64,000 nt of DNA from Cryptomeria japonica. Lineage: Eukaryota; Streptophyta; Pinopsida; Cupressales; Cupressaceae. The stretch is from contig NC_081410.1 in the NCBI RefSeq assembly GCF_030272615.1, positions 115,631,640 to 115,695,639 of the forward strand, in the 5' to 3' direction. The notes beneath the pieces were generated by a model, which saw only the letters and a program-made list of their open reading frames with translations, had not been told where the DNA came from and ran no database searches. Made by a program: the position numbers and the translations under genes. Below, piece after piece: positions 11,601-23,420 of the stretch. Every line of letters begins with the position of its first letter. Position 1 is the stretch's first letter.

Positions 11601-11612
11601 GCTCTGATACCA
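11601..11612 (-). other. Primer-binding site of the outer element
   Basis: Minus-strand TGGTATCAGAGC, a perfect 12-base match to the complement of the initiator-Met tRNA 3' end, two bases from the LTR end at 11615. Confidence 0.93.
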
Positions 11613-11614
11613 AT

Positions 11615-12806
11615 TGTTGGATTGGTTGAAGGAATTGGAATACTGAGAGGTGGGGGTGAATCGGTATTCCCACCAATTCATAGAACTTTCTCCCAACTTC
11701 TTAACCTTTTACTGTTACACCAGATTTATCAATTAAACACATCAACTTAAAATGGCAAATGTAGAATAAACATGAAAAAACAACCACAATAGCAACACCA
11801 GATTTTATATGTGGAAAACCCAAATGGGAAAAACCATGGAGAGTGTTAGCTCTCAAGATAATATAACTAGTTATATGATGTTTACAAAATGAGTGGCTCA
11901 CTGCCAAGATACAAAAATGGCTCACTGTTGGAATGCTCACTACAAGATTACAAAAGCGGCTCACAACTGGAATGTTCACTGTAACGGAAAAAGATGAATT
12001 GAAGAATGGTGCATCTCCAAATGCATAAAATTAGTTCCGATATAATCTCAGATAACAAAATACTAACTCACAGAAGATCTGGTAAAGAATATTTGTGCTA
12101 ACACTAATCACTATGCTACTGCAGATCTGATTAGAGGATTACCACAACATTGTCTTCACTCTGACTTTGCTTCACTATCTACAACTCACACTTCACATGT
12201 TGTACCACTTCTGTCTCATTGTTTCTTCATGCACTCATTCACTCTATGTCTCTACACACTCCTATATATATATACCGGTAAGCACAATCACCAAGATGAT
12301 GTCGACCTAGCACAAATGATTTATTGAATGATAAAATTGCTTGGATCAACATGTTAACAAAAAATGCCTCGATCAAAGATATGATAACCAAGTTGGCCTT
12401 CACTGATCTTCTACATGCTTCACATACTGGTACCAGGAAATCATCTACCAGACTCATAGGAATGGATCCATAAGTGCAATTTCCAAGCATCATCAAATAA
12501 TGACTCCATAATATGAATTTGACTGATTCTAAAGTATAGAACTTATAGCACAAAATACAAGTGACATAACCATGACCAAAAAACCTCAATATGATCAAGA
12601 TATAAAATTTTCGGTCACATCCAAAAATGACACTAGAGAGTTACACAATCCTTATAGTTCCACATCACATATATATTTGTTCTCCATCACTACACAACAT
12701 CATAACCTATACCCGCCTCATCTACTAAATATGCCACATCTGGACCAATCCAGATGACTAGTTTGACATCAATGACAATAATGATAATGTTCACACAAAT
12801 CCAACA
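11615..12806 (-). repeat. 5' LTR of the outer element
   Basis: 1192 bp, TGTTGGATTGG...AATCCAACA. It contains short 'ggctcac' units at 11891-11985. Its target duplication AAGGA follows at 12807-12811. Confidence 0.95.
12263..12274 (-). promoter_or_regulatory. TATA-like box in the 5' LTR of the outer element
   Basis: A (TA)6 run conserved in position with the partner LTR. It would lie upstream of transcription on the minus strand. Only position and composition support it. Confidence 0.35.
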
Positions 12807-12811
12807 AAGGA

Positions 12812-14046
12812 GACAATGTGAGCACTTTTCCTGCCCAACAATAGTGTACCACATAGAATCATGATTGAGGGTCTTCAAGGATTCTAAAAATAAGGTTTGT
12901 AGTGGGGGATTTGTGAACAATGAGCCTATTTGGAAGAGCATGAGATTGGGGGGCCTCCCTTTCTCTCTTTGCTAGCAAATCTCGATGGATTGAGGGTCTT
13001 GTAGCTTAGCTTTGAATGACATTGGCCACACCTTAGGGTACAAATTTCATTCCCCCCTTATATAGCCCACTAAAAACCATTTATGATAAGGGGAGAGCAT
13101 ATGCAATAGTAATTCTTGGGTTAAAAAATACAAATGTGTGTTTATAGTGTTTTTAATCACCCAAGATCACACTAGGCACAAGGGGAGATCATACACACTA
13201 TACAAACATTAGACACAACAAACAAGTTGATTCCCAACTAATTATTTTAGTGCCTAATTAGTGGAAAAACAACAATCTTGGATAAATGACCTGCAACAAA
13301 TTTATTAGTAGTATAAAAATATTAAATTGACTTCATCTAATGTTTGCAAACCTACATAAATATGTTAGTAGTTTTTGTTCTTGTTTTTGTTTTTTGTCTT
13401 TTTTGTGATGCAAGTTAATTTCCAAATCAACAAAACATTGCAGTTATTTCTATTTTCAAAGCAACATGAACTCCAAACTCAAAACACATTACCATACATA
13501 GAAAAATTACATACACATATAAAGATGCTACAAGAACTATCAAAACTCATCATAATAATTTTCCTTATTCTCACATGGCTAGAATTTGACAAACAACTAC
13601 TAATGAAAATAGGGCAATCAAAATCAAGTTTATTTCTACCTTATATAATAAGATGAATACAATTTATTTACTACAACTTAACTGCCAACTACACAACCCA
13701 AAACACTTCGGTCTAATCTTTCTTCTTTGTCATTCTATCTCTCCTCCTTTAGGAAATGAATCCCACGTGTATTTCTGCTCTGACAAGCATCTCCTTCCAC
13801 CTCGATCCTCTCTCTTTGTTTGGCATCTATCTCTTCTTGGCATTTTCTACTTAGTTTGATCTCCCATAATCATCATCCATCTTGATCTCTCTTCTCCTAC
13901 TCCACATGACCTAGACTCTATCCACACCTCTCAATTCATTCTCCCAAATTCCTTCTCCTTCCTTTGTCTTCCATTCTTATACAATTCTCCATTCTTATAA
14001 GAAACTCCGACTTCCTCAACTATATCACCAATTATGGTAAAGCAAC
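12812..14046. other. AT-rich flank without a recognisable gene
   Basis: This stretch separates the outer LTR element from the first LINE. Frames are short and unconvincing, with no LTR ends, tandem repeats or domains recognised. Confidence 0.55.
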
Positions 14047-14059
14047 AGGTTCAAAAGTA
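14047..14059. repeat. Target-site duplication of LINE-1A, left copy
   Basis: aggttcaaaagta. Twelve of these 13 bases (ggttcaaaagta) recur at 31031-31042 directly after the poly-A tail, showing that the two LINE halves are one insertion. Confidence 0.88.
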
Positions 14060-14127
14060 GCGTCGGTGGGCACAGAGGCACAAGGGCGAGTTGAAACCGC
14101 ATCAGCCGAGGCAACTATAGGACCACC

Positions 14128-14206
14128 ACCACACCCAGACGGAGCAACAACATTCAATGGTCGAGGTACCACACCCAGACGAAGCAACAACATTCAACGG
14201 TCGGGT
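14128..14206. repeat. 40-bp tandem duplication in the LINE-1A leader
   Basis: accacacccagacgg(a)gcaacaa starts at 14128 and again at 14168, with a few differences. It lies in the presumed 5' untranslated region. Confidence 0.8.
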
Positions 14207-14776
14207 CACAGAGGCATGAGCGGGAGAAACCATTTTCAAAGGGATCAATTGTTGTATGTTGATTGGATTGTTAAGTTGTATTAATCTAATATTATTCCTA
14301 TTTGATGAAGAGAAGATCAAACATCTCGATAAAAATGTGGGCCTAAAAATGTGGAATTGTAGAAACGGGCTGCGACCTATTTGACAAAATGCCTCATACA
14401 AATTTTCTATTGTGAAACGTTTGATAGAAATCCTGAATCAAATATGAGCTCATGGAAGGCCAACAATACGTAAACTTATGTCAGCCTATGCCGAGATATG
14501 AAGCGATGGATAAGCGAAGGGAACGAACTGTTTGACAAAATGTATTGAAGCAAATTATGGTCACATGACACAGTAGATGGTTCAAGGCTCGCCAGGGAGG
14601 ACGAGAAAAAACCATGACAGCAGCATCAAAAATGCCACAACAACAACAAAAAGCCACGACAGCAGCATAACGCAACCACAATAGAAAAAGAAACCCAGCA
14701 CCAGCGACAAAGGGTAAATAAATTTTATCGTGACAGGAAGTTGAGCATTGAGTAACTCAGAGTGATACAGCGAAAC

Positions 14777-16975
14777 ATGCAACCAGGGTTACTAGGACCT
14801 AGACCTATGGGAGTTAGGCGGGTTACGTGGCAGCTACAGGATGATATATCAAAGAATAGATGCTCTTTTGATGGAGTCCAGCGGTTTCCAGGCAGGCATC
14901 AGGATAAGGGGAGAGAAAGAATATTCCTGCGACATCGGTTTGCATGCCGACTAGATCGAATACCACAGCCCTCGTTTGACATTTGTGAGGGGACACCACT
15001 GTTCTCACATCATTCTCTATCTGAATCGTAGGATAATCCTGCTAATCTCCCATTATATGTGACTTGGCCAAACAATACCCAGTTGATAAACCCCAAATTC
15101 CTTTCAACCCCAAACAATCTCCCAATAAACAACTTGCGTCAAGGAGCACCCTTCAAACCAAAATAGATTACACAGAGCTGGAGAAAGAAAACCCCTTCCA
15201 CATTACTTCCCAGTCCACAAGAACTTAACTCAGATGCAAAAGGTAATGGGCAATGTCTAAATGAAACAGCTAAAGAGGGTAGTCAAGCTCTAGTCTCGCC
15301 AAAGAACAAGATTGCTGCTAGCACTGGAAAATCAGGCAAATCTGAAGGTGTGTATAAGATCGTTTTGTCGGACCACCTTATTCAGCCTCAAATAGATCTG
15401 ATACATGCCATAGCCCTCATTGGTAAACTTCATTCTACTATTTCCTTTATGCAACTTTCATTTTGGGCTAAACAGAATTGGTTGGGCTTGAAGGATATTT
15501 TTTTGATGGATAAGTAGTCTCTCTTTTTTATTGCCATTTTCTATTCTAAAGAATATAGAAATTGTGTTCATAGATTTAAGGGATGGTTTTGTAAGGGTAT
15601 TGGTATTATCACTTTGGCATGGGTTCCAAATTTTAGCATGGAGTCAGTTCCCCCTCTTTTCATGCCTTTTTGGATTACTCTCTCGGGGCTCCCTCTTGAA
15701 TATCGTGATCCAGATATTATGGAAATTTTGGCTAACCAAATGGGTATTTTTATCAAGCACGATCTTATCCCATATGAATTGGCCCATTTAACTGTCAGAG
15801 TATGCTTACTACTAAACCTCACAAATCCACTTCCCAAGTCTATTATAATGACTTCCTCCATAGGGAAATGGAATCAAGACATTTGCATACAGGGCACTAG
15901 AGATATTGATGACCGTATAGATAAATTGGGTCATTTTAATTCGCAATGTTAAGGTTCGGGCATTGATGTTGTTAGGGTCTGCAAGGACTTTGTGACTAAT
16001 TACCATAAATTCTTGTTTTATCAATCTGCTCCATCTCCTCTTTCTATAACAAATGGGACAGCAAGTGTAATTAACTCAACAGAGAGCTTCACACCTCTAA
16101 ACAATGTTGATAATATTGCAAGACCTTTCCAAGGTGCTCAGTTGTTTCAAGTTGTTTCTCCTCTCTCTCTGATCCTCTCTCAATCCTTTTTGGGCTCTAT
16201 GATGGATGCTTTACTTCTAGCAGAAAAAAGAACAAAGCCCTCCAATTTGAAGAAGTCTCCTCACTATCAGATTGCTATTTCTAGTTTAAGTTCTCTGCAA
16301 AAAATTGTGGGGAGATACAAGAAAGTGTCTTTTAAGATCCACTGCTCTTCAATCCTAGTTGATTGGTTGTACAAGAAAATATTTGCTTCCTCTCTCTTTA
16401 GGCAGCCCATTTCTTCTTTTTTGAGTTTAACTTCTATGGGAAACTCAGATACTCAACTTCAGGAACTCTATATATCACAGAATGCAAAGGTCAACCTGAT
16501 TCACAACTTGATGTTTAATTGTCAACCTTTCCATGTGATTCAACACAGTCCTCCCATTCTTGGATCCTCATCGGATTCTCCAAATATTAAATTAATGGCA
16601 CATGATATCCTTATCTCTATTGCATCGAACTTGATAGATGAAATTGCTCTTGAGGAATTTCCAGAAATTCAGGGCGTCCCTGTTGTTGATGCTATGCCTC
16701 TTGCTCTCAATACTTCACCACCCATTCCCTCATCCTTGTTAGAATCTATTCATATTGAACACCTTGTGGTTGAAGATAATTCAAATCAGCCCTTTCAGCC
16801 TTCCACACAGCTTGACTTTGATTTTTCTCAACATCTCTCTCTTGTTCAAACGGTTTTTTCATCTCCTCAAATAGGTGTCATCATGAGCGAATTCAAGACT
16901 CATGGTACAGAATTCTTGGACATGATCACGCGGATCGCTTTTCCCATCATATTTATCAAATTTTGGAATGTCTGA
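14777..16975 (+). pseudogene. LINE-1A ORF1 (DUF4283 RNA-binding protein), four in-frame stops
   Basis: One reading frame runs from an ATG at 14777 (MQPGLLGPRPMG) to 16975, interrupted by TAG near 15029, 15165 and 15515 and TAA near 15950. No frameshift is needed. The DUF4283 domain starts around HAIALIGKLHSTISFMQLSF (about 15400) and continues through WITLSGLPLEYRDPDIMEIL and LTVRVCLLLNL. A weak zinc-knuckle end, LGHFNSQC, lies at about 15930. The 327-codon open tail after the last stop is Ser/Pro/Leu-rich and unrecognised. ORF1 of plant LINEs binds the element RNA. The stops at codons probably once CAG or CAA fit decay by cytosine deamination. Confidence 0.85.
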
Positions 16976-18403
16976 GTTTGGGGGAAAAGGCACCATGTTC
17001 AACCATTTGTCAAAAGGATAAGGACAAATTTCATTTAAGGAATATCATACTGTTGATCCTTGTTGTATGTCTTGCATTTGTCTCTGCAGCATTTGTATTT
17101 GCTTTGTAAGAGCAACCAAGGGTGCATTTGTTTGCCGAGGGAAGAGTTCTTCCCTTGCATTAGTTCTCAGCTAAAATGGTGTGTGAAATAGTATGTTTTG
17201 CTTTGGGATGTTTTGCTGGGGTAAATTTTGTTCTAGCAGATTTTGCTCTTGTGTGTTTTGTTCTGGGTCACATGCTTCCTCCTCTCTTTGTCATTCTTGA
17301 TAGTCATAATGTTGGGACTTTGTTCTAAAAATGTCAGTGTCAAAGTCCTCAGGAAGTTTAACTCCTTTGCTTGTGAGCATGAGCAGATATTTTTCTTTGT
17401 CATTTTCTATGAGTCTTTCTACAAGTTTTTGAAATGAAGCGCTTTCTTGACACTCTTGGAGGAGTTCCTCAGAAATTTCAGTGTCTTATTAATTTGGACC
17501 CTCAAAAGGATTTGATAATCTCCGATCCATGTTGGATTCTAGTTGTGTTTCGCTTTGTTTGTTTCATTGAGAGCGAGTGACAGTGGGCATTTTTAGAAAT
17601 ATTTGGGGGTTGGTGGTGGCAACCTTGGTATGTTATAAGTGATGCACTCTTCGGGAAAGAATGTTGGATTGATCTTTCCTCTACGATTGATTTGTTGGCT
17701 AAATGCTGATTTTTGACAGAATGCTCTACTCCTTAATGGTTCCTTGTCAAATTCGTTGGTTTTGTTTTGAAGATATGAGCGGATATGACGAAGGAATGTT
17801 CGATGAGATTTAAAGAGTTGGCGATTGATGTATAAAAACCTATTCCTTTTTGCAAGTTTCAGGGAACTGGGTTGTTGTTTCATCAACTTAGTGTTATGAT
17901 AAATACTCTTTCTTCTCAAAATATGAGGATTAGTCATGCACAAGTGATCAATGGTTTTCTTTGGTTTGTTTTGGATTTAGTTTAGCTTGTTTTTGGAAAC
18001 TCAAGTTTTTACTTTATCAAATGAAGGTTTAGACGCCCCCTCACAACAAAGCACGTCAAATAATATGAACTACGAGCTTTCCCGATATGGAAATTGGATT
18101 TGACAACCTGGAATTTTTAAAACAAGTGTGTTATGGGATAGCAATCCATATGATTGAAGGACCTATTTGATACCTGTGATGAGGTTTCCTGATTTTGATA
18201 GGAGAGATGTGTTTATCTTGTGACTAGTTTTCAGATTTTGGACAACTTTGTTTGACGAAAAACTTGCTTTGAGAATAGTTTTGGATACTTTGTTTTGGTT
18301 TTCTATTTGATGAAGTTTAGGGTGAGGAAGGAAATCTCCCTAAATTGTTCTTAGATTTCTCAAAATAGCCTCTGTTTTGCCCCCTGTTTTCCTGGTTTTG
18401 GCT
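16976..18403. other. Unassigned DNA inside LINE-1A
   Basis: Starts within or just after LINE ORF1. No endonuclease domain or LTR was recognised. At about 17190-17270 a loose 'ttttgctntggg' unit recurs every 14-18 bp. The minus-strand frame 17943-17593 (116 aa, Lys/Arg/Pro-rich) is open but unrecognised. The left junction of the insertion lies somewhere here. Confidence 0.4.
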
Positions 18404-18781
18404 ACGCTCTAAGAAAAGAGATGGAATGCACTTTAGAAAGTCCTCAACGCGCTAGAGAAAAGACTCCACGCGCTAAATTGCCCCCCATGACGCGCTAACT
18501 AGTTTGTTTTGATTTTGCCTTGGTTTAAAAGGTTATGCGCTAATATGGGCTTGTGACGCACTAACTGTTCAACTCTACATGCTAAGGTTTAGTCTCCATG
18601 CGCTAAGTTGTTGCTTTAACGCGCCAAACTGTTTTCAAAATGCGCTACTTAAAACTGCTAGTTTTGGATTTCTTCAAAGCACTAATGTTAATACTTAATG
18701 CGCTAATGTGAAGGTTGAATGCACTAAAAGATGATTTCTACATGCTAAGAAGTTGTTCTTACGTGCTAAACTACCCTGATA
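18404..18781. repeat. 21-bp phased motif array A (core AYGCGCTA)
   Basis: An 8-bp core such as atgcgcta, acgcgcta or acgcacta starts at 18404, 18426, 18447, 18468, 18490, 18535, 18556, 18577, 18598, 18619, 18640, 18677, 18698, 18719, 18740 and 18761. Steps are 21 or 22 except for two gaps where one unit has decayed or shifted. The 13 bases between cores are not alike. 21 bp is two turns of B-DNA and also seven codons; on the minus strand the core reads L-A-H/R, but stops interrupt that frame. Confidence 0.9.
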
Positions 18782-20289
18782 TTTTGACTTGGCTGCTTTC
18801 TGCAAATTTTGGAACTTTGTTTTGAGTTTTCAGTGATGATAGATGATTTTCTGAAGTAACAAATGAAGACACAACACCAAAGAAGTAACCATTTTTGCTT
18901 TAATCTAAACAATGAGTGTATGTTCTGCGAGGATGTGTTCAAATCCCCAATGTTTCAATAGGTTTGGATACAAAGAATACACTTCAAAAAGACTCTTTAT
19001 TCAAAGGTCATAAGTAATACCATAGCCTACTAGTTTCAATACTCCATCAGCTCAAACAGTCGTGTCACCCCTTAAGAGGCGCCCGTTTTTTTGTCTTTTG
19101 CCAGAAATTAACCCAAAGTGAATTGCTTCACAATTGAGTAGTTATCTTGGGAGATATATGGTGAGTGATCTTAGGGGCGGATTCTTCCCCACCCTTGCAC
19201 TATGATATTAAAAATGTCTGGTTACTGACTCGGCTCAAAGTTTTTATTTCTAAGGTTAGTAATCAAGCTTCTTGTTCGGTCTTTAGTGATAAACTCCCTC
19301 AAGAGGCTTCCCAACCTTTAGACAAAGGCTTTATGTATCTTAAGGATACTGGGGGAAGGCTAATCGCTGAGCAAAATTGTTGAAGGGACTTTCGTCAACC
19401 TTCACTTTTGATTATAGTGGGTTGGAACTCTTGGCGATAAATTCGTTCCCCACTTAGGTCGTTCCCTTCACACCGGCCAAAGAATGGCTTTAAGAGTTTT
19501 TCAACCCCTCGGGAAGGTAGGCCTACTAAAGGATTTAATGCAATAAACACTGAAAGCATAAGAGTGGTCTGGATTTTTGATCACCCAGTTAAGGGGAGAG
19601 CATATTCCTTCCACTTTCATAGCAAGGCAAACAAGTGTTCTTTTTAACTCTTTATTGCAATGATTTGTTAAAATCTATATGGAGATGTTGCTCCACAAAA
19701 ACATGGTGTTTATTTTATCCCTTCAAAACAATGATTTTCTAATCTAGGAAAAGAACCTGGTCAACAAAGCAAAACTTCGATGTTTGGTCAACAAAAGAAA
19801 TCGATCAAAAAGGGAAGATCTTCCCTCTTTAATTGTGAAAAAAAAAATTAAAGTGTGGTTCTTTTTCCTTGCAAAAATTTAAAATTGATCCTTTTATGCA
19901 CCAAAGGATGGTGAAGTTCTTTTTAAACACCTTTGCTTTGCAAAATGGAAAAATTGTTTTGTTCTTTTTAGAGCCCAATTGAAAATTTCTCTCCTAGAAA
20001 AGCAAAAAAAGATTGTTTTTGTGGTTCTTTTTATAGCCCAAATAAGGTGAGTTCAATTTTATTTAACAAGAATTAAAAAGACTTTAAATTCTAACTAACT
20101 TAGACAAGTTAGCAAAAATTTAAACTATTTATAGTTCTAGAAATAACACTAAGCTCCTCCTTGGAATAAGATGTCAGAAATCCTGTAAAAATACCCACCA
20201 CAGTAATTAGAAAAATACAGGTTTTTGTGGACTTCAACAAGTCTAACTTTAAACTCGGTTACAATTTTAATATTTGCCTTATGTTTGTG
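18782..20289. other. Non-coding stretch between the two phased arrays
   Basis: AT-rich, stop-rich. 'ttctttttagagccc' and 'ttctttttatagccc' (about 19957 and 20024) are a short duplicated segment. No domain was recognised. By orientation it would be internal sequence of the minus-strand element whose LTR starts at 20633. Confidence 0.45.
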
Positions 20290-20544
20290 ATGCGCTACTG
20301 AAAGGACTGTACGCACTACAAAACAACCGAGATGCGCTATCGAACAGACCCGATGCACTGAACTATTTTTTGAATTAGTTGTAATGTTGTTTTCCCGCAC
20401 CGAGACCTATAGGAAAATATTAATAAGTTTAATGCGCTAAGTGATAGTCTGTATGTGCTAAGGAATGAGTCCCACGCGTTGAAGAGTGAGCCGAATGCGC
20501 TATAATGTTGACCAGATGCGATAAGGGATGTTCCCCACGCGCTG
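20290..20544. repeat. 21-bp phased motif array B (core AYGCGCTA)
   Basis: Cores start at 20290, 20311, 20332, 20353, then 20432, 20453, 20474, 20495, 20516 and 20537: eight steps of exactly 21 bp with one 79-bp gap. Intervening bases differ between units. The array ends 66 bp before a primer-binding-site-like sequence, so on the minus strand it would be in the leader of that element. Minus-strand frames through it are mostly open (pieces SVHRVCS, IAHLGCF, VVRTVLS). Confidence 0.92.
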
Positions 20545-20609
20545 ATTCCTGTTTCCCGCGTACCTGCAAAAGTGGTTAGATTTAAAAACTGATTTGATTA
20601 GTGGGGTAG

Positions 20610-20628
20610 GGCCCCACGGTGGGTGCCA
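20610..20628 (-). other. Primer-binding-site-like sequence of LTR element B
   Basis: Minus strand TGGCACCCACCGTGGGGCC, four bases from the presumed LTR end at 20633. The same TGGCACCCACC sits after the plus-strand LTR ending at 39501. I cannot name the tRNA. Confidence 0.6.
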
Positions 20629-20632
20629 GAAA

Positions 20633-21607
20633 TGTATGCGGGGAAAGCGGGTTGATGAAACTCAATATATGAAAATATTCCAAAAGACTTGTCCACACAC
20701 ACACATGGGACTTCTTGGTGCAAGTTATGGAGCTATGAAGGATAGCTCAACTTCCCAAGGTTGGTTCCATGGTTCTCTATCTCACAAGGTCCCTCAAGCC
20801 AATGTTTTTTCTCTCAGATCACTGAGAAAAGTGACTTAGGGATGACTAATGCAAGAATGAGGGATGCTTTAGATTAATTCTAACATGAATGCATCCTATT
20901 TATGCATGTTTCTACGAAATGGATTAAACTATATTATAAGATGACAAGGTTAGTAGCAATACTATCCTAACATGATATACTAGTTAATGATTTAAGCTAA
21001 TGATAATATAAATACTCTAAAATGCTATATTAGATTAATTCCTATTGCAAAGAGAGGCTAGATGCAAGCTAAAATTGAGCATAAATGAGATACTAAAAGC
21101 TTGGATGATAAAATGGAGGAATGAGAGCTCTATTTAGAGTGAAAAAAGGGCAATGGATGGTCAAGATTGAAAGAGCTTATCAAGGGTCAGGATTGAAAGT
21201 TATCAATCCATGTTTACAATTTTCACCAATGAAATGGTGACAATTGTCAACATAAGATTGCTTGAGAGGAGAGGTAGGAAGCATTAAATTCTTGAGAGGA
21301 CATGATGGTTACCCTAGGGGGTTGGGTTAGGGTTAGGTTAATGGATATTCCTTTTATCCAAGGGATAAATGAATGTGCAAGGGTTAAAGGGATAACCATG
21401 GTCAAAGCAATGAATGCTTGATGAGACCCTTGGGTTAGATGAGGGTTAAGTTAGTCAAAAAGTCTCTAACCATGCAAGAGGGTTGAGTTAACCATTAATG
21501 GTTTGGAAGACTTTCAAGGTTAAGTTGTTGAAGACCTAAAGCCTTTAATGGTTTTCAAAGACTTTGAAGGTTTGAGAAGTGACTTCCCTTTGCTTAGGGA
21601 TGTGACA
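20633..21607 (-). repeat. Probable 5' LTR of LTR element B
   Basis: On the plus strand it starts TGTATGCGGGG beside the primer site and most likely ends ...GGGATGTGACA at 21607 (975 bp). The right end is uncertain because the palindrome tgacaattgtca overlaps it and also occurs at 21238. No partner LTR was found in the window, so the element is truncated or rearranged. Confidence 0.45.
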
Positions 21608-22281
21608 ATTGTCATGCCTAAACTTTTGGGCAAGAACGGGATAAATTTTTTTTTAAATCACAACTAAATAACGTTAAAATGCTAATATGAAAAGCACTAG
21701 CAAGTTTTGTCTTAACTATGTTTTGAGTTAACTCTAACCACTAGCTCAAGTAACGAAATTAATTTAAAATTTAATGCGGAATACTAAATGAATGAATTTA
21801 TTGTCTCATCGATTTTAATCAATAAATTAATTTAGTCAATTAATTGACGCAGATTAAATTAATCTCCAATTGCCAATAATTGATTTTAGAAACTAATTAA
21901 ATTAGTCCTAGCACATAGTGTATAAATGACTAACAATAAATAAAATATGTTTAACTAAATCGGCTAAACGGTCAAATAAATTCATAATAAATATTTTCTA
22001 TAAAGTGTAAATATTTCCCAATAGGAAAAATAACCTTACCCAATTTAATATAAAGTTTCTAAAAGATTATACTTCATAAGTAATTTTAAATTTAAACATA
22101 TATTTTTTTATTTTTTATTTTTTTATAAACCCATATGTATATAAAAACATATTTAAAATGTAAACACCTAGTAAAATAAATAAATTTTACATTTTGCCCC
22201 ATTCATATTTTCAACCATATGCATCTATACATATATACATATAATAAATAACTCTACAAAGTAGCCCAAAATTCAAAATCA

Positions 22282-22323
<42 letters not shown>

Positions 22324-22452
22324 ATTATACATAATTATACATAAAAATAACTATGTTATCACTTAACCATGCAAACCCTATTTTTATTATTATATAAATA
22401 AAGCCACCCCTTTTTTTTTGTTCTACATTCTTTATTACTTTTATACCTTTTT
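21608..22452. other. AT-rich non-coding DNA with a (TA)n run
   Basis: No open frame of note. (TA)n at about 22288-22319. Probably internal or LTR sequence of a retroelement, family unknown. Confidence 0.5.
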
Positions 22453-22476
22453 ACCCTAGCCCTAACCGGCTAGGGT
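22453..22476. repeat. 9-bp inverted repeat
   Basis: accctagcc (22453-22461) and ggctagggt (22468-22476) around a 6-base loop: a perfect potential hairpin just upstream of the GC-rich block. Confidence 0.7.
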
Positions 22477-22587
22477 TTTATTATTATTTTTTTTGTGTTG
22501 GATTGTGCAGGGGCGAGCTCACCAAACAGCGGCCATGGGAGTAGTAGCGGGGCTATGGAGGCGGCGACGGTGGGCGTTCCCGGCGCC

Positions 22588-22775
22588 GCTCACTATGGGA
22601 AACCACAGTGGCGGTGCCGACCACTGTGGTCACCCATAGTGGCGGTGCCGACACTGTGGTCGCCCACAGTGGTGGTGTCGACCACTGTGGTCACCCACAG
22701 TGGTGATGCCGACACTGTGGACGCCCACAGTGGCGCCCCCCGGCTGCGCCGACCACTGTGCTAAATACAGTGGTT
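22588..22775. repeat. GC-rich minisatellite of hairpin-forming 30-31-bp units
   Basis: Units start with (c/t)cgac at 22617, 22648, 22678, 22709 and a shortened one at 22749. Each holds cactgtgg followed by ccacagtgg or a variant, so every unit can fold on itself and pair with its neighbours. It forms a sharp GC-rich island in otherwise very AT-rich DNA, preceded by gcggcgacggtgggcg. An 89-codon frame runs across it (22495-22764), but its repeats explain that. Confidence 0.88.
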
Positions 22776-22877
22776 CGGCCCGAAACCCCTTCTTCTCTCT
22801 TTTTTTTATTTCTTTTTTTTTCTTTTTTAAATATATTTTTTTATTACTTAGATTAATTATTATTTTTGTTTATTAAA

Positions 22878-22911
<34 letters not shown>

Positions 22912-22974
22912 TAAATAAGTATGTTTTTAGAAAAATAAAATGAATTCATTTAAACATATACAAATGAATATAAA

Positions 22975-23122
22975 TTTATATATATATATATATATAAACT
23001 ACGTATTAAACCTAGGGCGTATATATAAAAAAAATTTTATGAAAATCTATGCTAATATATTTTTTTTATTTTAATACCATTTTAACAGATAAGTTAAAGT
23101 CATCAGTTTTAAAAAATCCATA

Positions 23123-23208
<86 letters not shown>

Positions 23209-23332
23209 CTATGTATTAAACCTAGGGCGTATATATAAAAATTTTTTTATGAAAATCTATGCTAATATATATTTTTTATTTTAATACCATTTTAACAGAT
23301 AAGTTAAAGTCATCAGTTTTAAAAAATCCATA

Positions 23333-23420
<88 letters not shown>

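Larger units (their letters stand above)
642..12806 (-). mobile_element. Non-autonomous LTR retrotransposon hosting a nested chromovirus
   Basis: Two LTRs (642-2013 and 11615-12806) start TGTTGGATTGG and end ...AATCCAACA (...AATTCAATA in the left copy), giving a short terminal inverted repeat. They are flanked by a perfect 5-bp duplication. On the minus strand a primer-binding site follows the 5' LTR and a polypurine tract precedes the 3' LTR. Without the nested element (5084-11328) it is about 5.9 kb, with about 3.36 kb internal sequence. I see no protease, integrase, reverse transcriptase or RNase H. The content is a coiled-coil plus CCHC zinc-knuckle frame and a second frame I do not recognise. 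This fits a large non-autonomous (LARD or gag-only) element; the knuckle spacing resembles Ty1/copia gag tails, but the superfamily is not settled. Confidence 0.93.

Noticed and set aside
13964-14284. 106-codon plus frame
   Set aside because: It crosses the LINE-1A target duplication and a 40-bp tandem duplication in the leader; no domain.
18404-20544. Regularly spaced motif considered as a CRISPR array
   Set aside because: The 8-bp repeats and 13-bp spacers are far too short, there are no cas genes, and the setting is plant retroelement DNA.
22495-22764. 89-codon frame over the GC-rich block
   Set aside because: It is the translation of the hairpin minisatellite; no domain, and its length is explained by lack of AT-rich stops.
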